In this document: positions 1 to 5,702 of the stretch, in pieces | Numbering within the stretch: position 1 is the first letter of the stretch | Layout of the letters: every line of letters starts with the position of its first letter | DNA from: Saccharofermentans sp. | Lineage (GTDB): Bacteria; Bacillota_A; Clostridia; Saccharofermentanales; Saccharofermentanaceae | Assembly (NCBI GenBank): GCA_024692105.1 | Contig: JAILMZ010000014.1 | Location: forward strand, 1 to 13,992 | Direction: 5' to 3' | DNA: 13,992 nucleotides | Translations under genes and position numbers: made by a program | The notes under the pieces: model-generated | The model's database searches: none | Seen by the model: only the letters and a program-made list of their open reading frames with translations | Told to the model about the DNA's origin: nothing

Positions 1-196
1 TAAGGCTGTGACGGTCCGTATCGCCGGGATCAAACCCTTCAAGTATCCCGGATATTGAATCAACAGCAGAGACATTCGGATTTATGAGCTTTGCTACTGT
101 TTTGCCGTTCTTGGTAATCCATATATCTTCCGTGCGGACCATTTCCAGATAGCGGCCAAGGTTCGTTTTGAATTCGGTTGCTGTTACTTGAGTCAT
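1..196 (-). CDS. Phd/YefM-family type II antitoxin, 5' part (runs off the left edge)
   Basis: The first 65 codons are visible. The start MTQVTATEFKTNLGRYLEMV followed by ITKNGKTVAKL is the typical N-terminal DNA-binding and dimerisation fold of Phd/YefM antitoxins: short N-terminal strand, helix containing the F-K-x-N-L-G-R-Y-L pattern, then the beta-hairpin I-T-K-N-G-K. Known members repress their own promoter and neutralise a toxin encoded just downstream (RelE/YoeB, ParE, Doc or PIN type) through a disordered C-terminus. Here the C-terminal tail and any toxin lie beyond position 1. The ATG at 196 is chosen because an 8-G Shine-Dalgarno tract sits 7 bases upstream; another ATG at 201 stops after two codons. 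A promoter with flanking palindromes precedes it. The gene is unrelated to the glycan operon and marks its downstream border. Family assignment is firm; the toxin type cannot be known. Confidence 0.85.
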   Translation of the reverse strand, partial: MTQVTATEFKTNLGRYLEMVRTEDIWITKNGKTVAKLINPNVSAVDSISGILEGFDPGDTDRHSL

Positions 197-203
197 ATCA
201 TAT

Positions 204-211
204 CCCCCCCC
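204..211 (-). promoter_or_regulatory. Eight-G Shine-Dalgarno tract of the antitoxin gene
   Basis: On the minus strand the sequence reads AAAGGGGGGGGATATGATATG. The uninterrupted run of eight G lies 7 bases before the antitoxin ATG at 196 and is the only candidate ribosome binding site. It fixes the start choice. A pure G run is an unusual form of this site and could change length by replication slippage, which would shift its spacing to the start. Confidence 0.65.
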
Positions 212-214
212 TTT

Positions 215-232
215 ATCGATATTTTAATCGAT
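215..232. repeat. Paired ATCGAT palindromes flanking the antitoxin -10 box (likely operator)
   Basis: ATCGAT occurs at 215-220 and again at 227-232, with exactly six bases (the putative -10 hexamer, 221-226) between them. The centres are 12 bases apart, near one helical turn, so two protein dimers could bind the same face. Phd/YefM proteins are known to bind short palindromes overlapping their own promoter. That these are the binding sites here is inferred from position only. Confidence 0.55.
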
Positions 233-249
233 TCGGCAGGAGAATTCAA
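221..249 (-). promoter_or_regulatory. Sigma-70/SigA-type promoter for the antitoxin gene
   Basis: The minus strand has TTGAAT (244-249) as -35, a 17-base spacer, and TAAAAT (221-226) as -10. This matches the consensus at four of six and five of six positions with ideal spacing. Transcription would begin near 213-215, giving a leader of about 18 bases that carries the G-rich ribosome binding site. The -10 box is framed by ATCGAT palindromes, suggesting autorepression by the encoded antitoxin. Confidence 0.6.
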
Positions 250-253
250 ATAT

Positions 254-263
254 ATCGTTCGAT
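254..263. repeat. ATCG-NN-CGAT inverted repeat, copy 1
   Basis: The sequence ATCGTTCGAT is an inverted repeat of ATCG around a two-base centre, lying four bases upstream of the antitoxin -35 box. It shares its half-site with the ATCGAT palindromes nearer the start and may be an accessory operator. The function is inferred. Confidence 0.35.
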
Positions 264-285
264 TTACTTATATATACCGATTGTC

Positions 286-295
286 ATCGAGCGAT
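286..295. repeat. ATCG-NN-CGAT inverted repeat, copy 2
   Basis: ATCGAGCGAT repeats the architecture of 254-263 with a different two-base centre. The two centres are 32 bases apart, close to three helical turns. It lies between the end of the glycan operon and the antitoxin promoter. No intrinsic terminator (stem plus T run on the minus strand) is visible anywhere from 197 to 339. Confidence 0.3.
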
Positions 296-339
296 TTGTG
301 CTAATATTGCCTGTTTCGCAAATATTTCTTCCAGGGCCT

Positions 340-1578
340 TCAGCTTTGTAACCTCGAGGCCATGATATATTTGAAGTCGTCGCCCGACACATACTGCTGG
401 AAGGCTATCTCCATGTTGTGGAAGAACTTGATGTCTTCCTCCAAATAGCCGTAGTCTGCAAACTTATCAGGGCTGATCCCGGCGTAGAACAGAGTCCTGT
501 ATCTGACGAATCTGACAGGAACGGGGAAGTCGAAGATCCATTCGTAGTCGATGCAGTAGGTCTTGCCGTCTGTAGACATGAAGTTATCGAGGTTAGAGTC
601 TATATTGGTCACAGGGTAGGATTGCTCGCCCTCGGGAACATCAATATCGCCGAAGATCTCCCTGAACCTGTCTGTAACTTCAAAAGCTGCGAGAGGCTCG
701 TTGTAATCGAATACCTTGTCCAAGTCTTCTATTGTCAGGATCTCTCCCTCTATGAATGGGAATACTGCAGAATCGCCTTCGAGTTTGCAGTCTGCGGGTG
801 TTATGCCCTTATACATTCCTGCGACCTTGTCCTTATTAGATGCGAGTCTTGCTATGTGCTCTTTTGCTGCTTCAGTCATAGGACTCTTGATGACTCTCTT
901 CGTGCCGTTTTCTTCAGTGATCTTGGTGGATACCCTGAATTCGGGCTTTCTCTGGCAGGCGAACTTAACATAGGAGACTTCCCTGTCACATGTGCCGTCT
1001 CTTTTGGCAAAGATGAGGAACGATCCTACATCCTTATCTGTGCGTATCTCAAGCGGTATCCTGTAGTCCGGAGCCGGGTAGTAAGTCTTTGTCTCTTTGA
1101 ATCCTGCCTTGGCAAGATACTTGTCTGCCTGCTTGATGTCGCCCTCTCCTGCCAGTATCAGCTGTCCGCCGGGGGCAAGCAGGGTTGCTGCCTTGGATAT
1201 GGTCTTCTTGAGAAGTTTCTCCTGCAGTCCGACGATGGTTATGTAATTGAATGTCTTGGTAAACTTTATCTTCTTGAACTCGCCCGTGATCAGCTCGAGG
1301 TTCTCATATTTATTTCTGTGGGCGTTTATCTCACAATTATCTTTGGAAGCATCAACTGCGGTGACATGCTTTGCCTTCTCACACAGAATACCCGTAAGAG
1401 CGCCGCATTCAGCGTTTATCTCAAGGACTGATGCATCTTCTTTGAAGTCGATCCATGAGAGGAGATTCGCTCTTAACGGAGACAGATGATAGAAGATAGC
1501 CTTGTCATCTGAAGCAAGGACAGCATCTTCGATGTCTGCACCTGATTCGAGGATGGCACGTATCTTATCGGCTGACAT
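340..1578 (-). CDS. Methyltransferase-like / protein-kinase-like fusion, candidate chain-capping enzyme (WbdD-like architecture)
   Basis: This 412-residue protein has two domains. Residues about 30-195 resemble a class I SAM-dependent methyltransferase: motif I region VLEINAECGALTG (51-63), acidic residue D76 in VTAVDAS, and a LLAPGGQLIL strand-turn (133-142). Residues about 210-400 resemble a kinase/aminoglycoside-phosphotransferase fold: candidate beta-3 lysine K231 (RVIK) with E236 or E240 on the next helix, hinge-like FPFIEG (273-278), catalytic loop NIDSNLDN with D327 and N332, and metal-binding D344 in IDYEW. In E. coli O8/O9a, WbdD combines methyltransferase then kinase domains, adds a phosphate or methyl group to the chain end, and so sets length before recognition by Wzt. 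This gene has the same domain order and lies one base after wzt, but lacks WbdD's C-terminal coiled coil. Two motif I glycines are replaced (N55, E57), so SAM binding is doubtful. Domain reading is fairly secure; the capping role is inference. Confidence 0.65.
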   Translation of the reverse strand: MSADKIRAILESGADIEDAVLASDDKAIFYHLSPLRANLLSWIDFKEDASVLEINAECGALTGILCEKAKHVTAVDASKDNCEINAHRNKYENLELITGEFKKIKFTKTFNYITIVGLQEKLLKKTISKAATLLAPGGQLILAGEGDIKQADKYLAKAGFKETKTYYPAPDYRIPLEIRTDKDVGSFLIFAKRDGTCDREVSYVKFACQRKPEFRVSTKITEENGTKRVIKSPMTEAAKEHIARLASNKDKVAGMYKGITPADCKLEGDSAVFPFIEGEILTIEDLDKVFDYNEPLAAFEVTDRFREIFGDIDVPEGEQSYPVTNIDSNLDNFMSTDGKTYCIDYEWIFDFPVPVRFVRYRTLFYAGISPDKFADYGYLEEDIKFFHNMEIAFQQYVSGDDFKYIMASRLQS

Positions 1579-1579
1579 A

Positions 1580-2854
1580 TTATTCGATCTCTATCTTGGA
1601 ATTCATGTCGTAGAAGCCTACGGTATCCTTCTCCGAGACGACAGACAGGCAGATGATATCGTAGAGCCTATTGAAGACCTTGAGTTCGTCACCTTCGAAT
1701 CTGGTGCATCCTATGGACAGCAGATACTGTCCGCCGTGGATGTCCATCTTCTGAGTGAACGTGACCGTCTTCTCTTCGCCGGGCTCCATGTGCCCGAGGC
1801 TGTAGCCTTCGAACATGGTATTGGTTCCGGTAATGTCTGTGCCCTTCATGGTCTTGACCGTATATGTGACGATAGGTTCGTCTGCAGGTCTGTTCGCCCT
1901 GATCTTCACCTTGATCTTGAAGGGGTCCCCCTTTGTGAGTACGCTCGTATATTTGCCCTTGCAGTCGATGACTGCAAAGTCGATTATCTCGACGTCCTTG
2001 TCGCCGTATTCGTCGTGGGACGGGTTGATCTCGTAGTTCTTCTTCCACTCGCCCGTAACGGCCGGTGTCTCGGGAACCGTGTACGGCTTGTCCTGGTCGT
2101 CGAACTCTTCGAAGTGGCCTGCGAGGACACGCTTGTAGATGTCTATTACTTCGGCAGGCGTGCCTTCGGAGATTTTCGTGCCGTGGTTAAGAAGGATTGC
2201 CTTGTCGCAGTATCTTCTGATGCTGCCCAGGTCGTGTGATACGAAGATTATCGTCTTGCCCGCCTTACGGAATTCCTCGAACTTGTGGAAGCACTTGGTC
2301 TGGAAGAAAACGTCTCCGACGGAGAGTGCCTCGTCCACGATGAGGATCTCGGGTTCTATGTTGATCGCGACTGCGAATGCGAGCCTTACGAACATTCCGG
2401 ACGAATATGTCTTGACCGGCTGGTTGATGAAGTCGCCTATATCGGCAAATTCCAGGATGGAGTTAAGTCTCTTGTCTATCTCGTCTTTGGTAAAGCCCAT
2501 CATGGTGCCGTTCAGATAGACATTCTGAAGACCGGTGTATTCGGGGTTGAAGCCCGCGCCGAGCTCCAGGAGTGCGGATATCCTTCCGTTGATCTCGACC
2601 TCGCCGTCCGTAGGCGTGAGGACGCCCGTTATTATCTTAAGGATGGTGGACTTGCCTGCGCCGTTGACGCCGATTATGCCCACGGATTCGCCCTTCTTGA
2701 TGTCGAATGACAGGTCCTTAAGAGCATAGAGATCTTTATAGAGCTGTTTCTTGCCTGCCAGTCCCAGGGCATCCCTGACCCGGTCGCGGTTCCTCTCGAA
2801 CAGCTTATATCGCTTGGTTATGTTCTTTACTCTTATCGCGTATTCTTCAGCCAT
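1580..2854 (-). CDS. wzt: Polysaccharide ABC exporter ATPase Wzt with C-terminal carbohydrate-recognition-type domain
   Basis: This 424-residue protein is the ATP-hydrolysing subunit of the exporter formed with the Wzm permease. The nucleotide-binding domain (about 1-245) has Walker A G-V-N-G-A-G-K-S-T (62-70), the signature YSSGM (150-154, relaxed as in other Wzt/TagH proteins), Walker B ILIVDE (170-175) and switch H207. After a linker, residues about 285-415 form a beta-rich domain of the Wzt C-terminal type, with VEIIDFAVID at its start and the GQYLLSIG strand. In O9a-type systems this domain recognises the capped non-reducing end; exporters lacking it do not need a cap. The start is the ATG at 2854, preceded by GGGTGA, rather than the in-frame GTG at 2863. 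It lies 12 bases after wzm and one base before the methyltransferase/kinase gene. Family call is very secure; the ligand is unknown. Confidence 0.93.
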   Translation of the reverse strand: MAEEYAIRVKNITKRYKLFERNRDRVRDALGLAGKKQLYKDLYALKDLSFDIKKGESVGIIGVNGAGKSTILKIITGVLTPTDGEVEINGRISALLELGAGFNPEYTGLQNVYLNGTMMGFTKDEIDKRLNSILEFADIGDFINQPVKTYSSGMFVRLAFAVAINIEPEILIVDEALSVGDVFFQTKCFHKFEEFRKAGKTIIFVSHDLGSIRRYCDKAILLNHGTKISEGTPAEVIDIYKRVLAGHFEEFDDQDKPYTVPETPAVTGEWKKNYEINPSHDEYGDKDVEIIDFAVIDCKGKYTSVLTKGDPFKIKVKIRANRPADEPIVTYTVKTMKGTDITGTNTMFEGYSLGHMEPGEEKTVTFTQKMDIHGGQYLLSIGCTRFEGDELKVFNRLYDIICLSVVSEKDTVGFYDMNSKIEIE

Positions 2855-2866
2855 ACATATCACCCG

Positions 2867-3703
2867 TTAAAGAACATCCGCGAAGTGGACCCTGAGGCGC
2901 TTGAACACGGTGGTACCGAGAAGGAACAGCGCGAGTGTGAGCACCCAGAAGTAAATGGTCAGCTCGGGCTTCTGGAAGAACCAGACGTCGTTGATCATGG
3001 AGTCCCTGTAGCCCTGGACTATATAGAACATCGGATTGAGCTTCAGGATGAAGCCTAATACCGGAGAAGGATTCATTGCATCGAAGTTCCACATGATCGG
3101 AGTTGACCACATGAGGACCTGCATGAGTATGCCGACGATCTGCGCGAGGTCCCTGAAGAATACGCAGAGAGCGCTGGTAGTATAGACGACCGCGAGAGCC
3201 AGGCAGAGCATCGCGAATGAGTAGTAGATTATCTGTACCGCATATATTCCCGGCGGCATTCCCATAGCCGTATAGATGATGAGCATTATGACGACGAACG
3301 CCATGTGCACGAACAGGTTGGAGATTATCTTGACGGCAGGAAGTATGCCGATGTTGAATACGACTTTCTTGACCAGGAAGGCATACTCATAGAGAGTGCC
3401 CGTTCCGTGGATCACGCAGTCCTGGAAGAAGAACCAGGGTACGAGGCCTGCCGTAAGCCAGAGGATGAACGGTACGGGAATGCCGGCCCTTAAGCCCTGA
3501 GGGCCTGCGTGGAGTCCCTTCTCGAAGACGAACCAGAACAGAAGGATCGTTACTATCGGCTGAACAAAAGCCCAGATGGTGCCGAGGTACGAACCTGCAA
3601 ATCTGTTCTTGAGGTCATTTTTTGCAAGCTTGAAGGTAAGCCCCCTGTTCTCCAGGAGCTCCTTTACGATGGATGTCTTGTTGTTTGCCGTTCTTTTATC
3701 CAT
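2867..3703 (-). CDS. wzm: Polysaccharide ABC exporter permease Wzm (ABC-2 type)
   Basis: This 278-residue integral membrane protein has the usual length and six-helix layout of the Wzm/TagG permeases. Hydrophobic segments lie near residues 42-60, 76-94, 124-146, 154-178, 187-205 and 250-265. The cytoplasmic N-terminus contains the family pattern LAKNDLKNRFAGSYLGTIWA before helix 1, and LKLNPMFYIVQGYRD (221-233) precedes the last helix. It would form a channel that moves the finished, lipid-linked glycan across the cytoplasmic membrane. Its partner wzt follows after 12 bases. Unlike the other genes in the operon it has no convincing Shine-Dalgarno site in the 24-base gap before its ATG; that gap instead holds an extended -10 promoter motif. 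Assignment is very secure; substrate is inferred from the locus. Confidence 0.93.
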   Translation of the reverse strand: MDKRTANNKTSIVKELLENRGLTFKLAKNDLKNRFAGSYLGTIWAFVQPIVTILLFWFVFEKGLHAGPQGLRAGIPVPFILWLTAGLVPWFFFQDCVIHGTGTLYEYAFLVKKVVFNIGILPAVKIISNLFVHMAFVVIMLIIYTAMGMPPGIYAVQIIYYSFAMLCLALAVVYTTSALCVFFRDLAQIVGILMQVLMWSTPIMWNFDAMNPSPVLGFILKLNPMFYIVQGYRDSMINDVWFFQKPELTIYFWVLTLALFLLGTTVFKRLRVHFADVL

Positions 3704-3713
3704 AAGTCTGCAA

Positions 3714-3722
3714 ATTATAGCA
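3714..3722 (-). promoter_or_regulatory. Extended -10 promoter motif just upstream of wzm
   Basis: The minus strand reads TGCTATAAT, an exact TGn-TATAAT extended -10 element, ending 10 bases before the wzm ATG at 3703. No good -35 hexamer lies 16-19 bases further upstream (GAAGGC at 17), which extended -10 promoters can tolerate. Initiation would fall at about 3706-3708, leaving a leader of only a few bases. It may supply extra exporter transcript, or be a chance match in an AT-rich gap. Confidence 0.4.
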
Positions 3723-3727
3723 CATTC

Positions 3728-5701
3728 CTAAGACTTGCCTTCATTTCCGCTTCCGATGACCTCGATCCTGCCGTTCTTGTCGGTGATCAGGATTCCGTCT
3801 TCTGCTCTGCCTTCCGTGAATCTCAGATCGTTGTCCCTGCCCAGGATAACGGAAGATACATACAGTACCTGTCTCGCTGTATCGGGTGAGCAGTTGCTGT
3901 CGATACAGAAGGTCTTGTCTTTGTACTGCATGAGTTCTTTGGCAAGCGCTCTGTCTTTTTCGTTCGGGAGTCTCTCGAGGAAGAGTCCGCCCGGAAGAAG
4001 ATTCGGGTTGTAGTAAGGATCAGTGAGCGCCGTTACCGGGTGTCTGCTGATGAAGAGTCTCCTCTCCTGTTCTTCGGCGGCGATATCCTTATCGTCCAAT
4101 CTTCTGAAGCCCCTGCTCTTGCCCTCGTGATGGTAGAGCTTTGCATAAGGGGTATAGCTGATCTGATATCCGGCTTCCCTTGCCCTCAGGCAGAAGTCAA
4201 CGTCGTTATAAGCGATCCTGAATTCTTCATCAAGGCCTCCCAAGTCATCCCAGACATCTTTCCTGACCATCATGCAGGCAGCCGTGACCGATGAGACTTC
4301 GTGGCTTCTGGAATAAATTCCGAGATACCCCTGTTCGTCTGCCGATTCATGTATGCCTAGGTGGAACACATTGCCGCCAAGGATGCACATGCCCGCGTGC
4401 TGTATGGTCTCGTCGGGATAGATGAGGAGACTTCCTGATACGGCAGTATTCTCCTTCTGACACTCCTTAAGCAGAGCCTCGATCCATCCGGGTTCGATGA
4501 CTTCAGTATCGTTGTTGAGAAGGATCATGTATTCGCCCTTTGCTTCCTTTGCAGCGAAGTTATTCAGGGCAGAGAAGTTGAATTCGCTTCCGCCTTCCCA
4601 TGTGATCACTCTAACCTTGGAACTGGCTTCCAGCTTTTTGTAGTAATCCTTTATGTCCTCTTCCGTGCTGCCGTTCTCGCAGACGATGACCTCATAGTTG
4701 CCGTATGTTGTCTTCTCTTCTATCGAGCTTATGCAGCGCTCTAAGATGTCCCTGTGGTCCCTGTTGCTGATGAGGATCGAGACAAGAGGCGTGCCCTGCA
4801 CTTCTGCATTCTGAGGTATCGTCTTGAATCCGATATCTCCGCCTCGTGAGTAATAGAGGACAGCAGGCACGTGCGCGGGGTTATTGGCCTTCCTGAGAAG
4901 CTTCATCCCCGCTTCGCCGGATGTTATGTCCTCGCCTTCAGCCAGAGCCCTGCTTACGGCAAAGGCCCTGATGGTATAGTCTGCATTGGTAAATGCTGTC
5001 TTGCCGTACCCCGGTTCATACAGAGGATATCCGGGCCTTATATTCTGAGGATACTCATCGAACCCTGCTTCGTCTGCGTAGATGAAGTCAGTTCCGTCAG
5101 TGACCTTATCTGCCATGAGACGGAGCGCCGCAGGATTAAGGAAATCTCCCGGACGAAGAGCCATGATAAAGTCTCCTTCGGGAGCGGTATTGATCTTCAG
5201 CCTTCCGCCGAATGCCTTGGCGGCATTCTTAACGAGCTTGCTGATGTGGAAATTCTTCTTCGACGAGCGGTCGGTAACCGCCAGTTCGTAGTTATTGTAG
5301 GTCTGGTCATAGACGCTTACTATTGTCTGCCTGAGAAGGCTGACATCGCCGTCAGTCGCATCAAGCAGTATGCTGAATCTCGCCTTGCTGTCAGAAGGCG
5401 TGTCAATCTGCATCTTGAGGAGCTCACCGTCAAAGACCGCTCTTGCCCCGTATGTCAGGTCTATGCGGTAGAGCGACGGAACAAACTTCGCATTGGCTGC
5501 CTTAAGCCTGTATCTGAGCTTGCCGAGCTTGGAAGACGGCAGCGGTTCTTCAGGATATCTTGCCTTGAGCTCAAGCAGTTCACCCTGTCTCATCAGGTTA
5601 AGCTTGAGGTGATGGTTCTCCTTCTGGCTTGCGAAGTGGGCACGCTCAACGCGCATCAGCTGCTCGGTATAAAGATCGATCCTCGCCTTATCTTCGTTCA
5701 T
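3728..5701 (-). CDS. Two-domain family 2 (GT-A) glycosyltransferase, first domain apparently degenerate
   Basis: This 657-residue protein resembles the large rhamnosyltransferase-like enzymes of O-antigen clusters. The second domain (about 304-530) looks complete: PLVSILISNRD (305-315), metal-binding LLNND (394-398), the SSVTAACMMVRKDVW strand (470-484), and acidic motif YNDVDFCLRAREAGY (498-512) followed by YHHEGKSRG. The first domain (about 108-290) keeps SVYDQTYNNYEL (129-140) and FIYADE (206-211), but where a D-x-D is expected it reads ALRPGD (181-186), and the usual QDYDL motif is missing. It probably no longer transfers sugar. The N-terminus (1-45) is charged and helical. A tail from about 590 to 657 has no motif I recognise. 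The ATG at 5701 is preferred to one at 5722 because GGGGA lies 8 bases upstream. It starts one base after the preceding gene's stop. Acceptor and donor are unknown. Confidence 0.85.
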   Translation of the reverse strand: MNEDKARIDLYTEQLMRVERAHFASQKENHHLKLNLMRQGELLELKARYPEEPLPSSKLGKLRYRLKAANAKFVPSLYRIDLTYGARAVFDGELLKMQIDTPSDSKARFSILLDATDGDVSLLRQTIVSVYDQTYNNYELAVTDRSSKKNFHISKLVKNAAKAFGGRLKINTAPEGDFIMALRPGDFLNPAALRLMADKVTDGTDFIYADEAGFDEYPQNIRPGYPLYEPGYGKTAFTNADYTIRAFAVSRALAEGEDITSGEAGMKLLRKANNPAHVPAVLYYSRGGDIGFKTIPQNAEVQGTPLVSILISNRDHRDILERCISSIEEKTTYGNYEVIVCENGSTEEDIKDYYKKLEASSKVRVITWEGGSEFNFSALNNFAAKEAKGEYMILLNNDTEVIEPGWIEALLKECQKENTAVSGSLLIYPDETIQHAGMCILGGNVFHLGIHESADEQGYLGIYSRSHEVSSVTAACMMVRKDVWDDLGGLDEEFRIAYNDVDFCLRAREAGYQISYTPYAKLYHHEGKSRGFRRLDDKDIAAEEQERRLFISRHPVTALTDPYYNPNLLPGGLFLERLPNEKDRALAKELMQYKDKTFCIDSNCSPDTARQVLYVSSVILGRDNDLRFTEGRAEDGILITDKNGRIEVIGSGNEGKS

Positions 5702-5702
5702 A

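Noticed and set aside
212..235. Intrinsic terminator formed by the ATCGAT pair
   Set aside because: The possible stem has six weak pairs and a six-base loop, and on neither strand is it followed by a T run; on the minus strand it is followed by AAAGGGG. An operator around the -10 box explains it better.
418..1431. Plus-strand open frame of 337 codons
   Set aside because: It lies wholly inside the methyltransferase/kinase gene on the other strand, has no protein-like motif and no ribosome site; it is a shadow of the G+C-biased codon use of the real gene.
1502..2239. Plus-strand open frame of 245 codons opposite wzt
   Set aside because: The opposite strand carries unmistakable ABC ATPase motifs; the plus-strand translation is low-complexity Val/Leu/Asp/Arg-rich and resembles no protein.
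2855..2863. GTG start for wzt at 2863
   Set aside because: The ATG at 2854 has GGGTGA at usable spacing and the protein N-terminus then matches Wzt proteins; the three extra residues add nothing.
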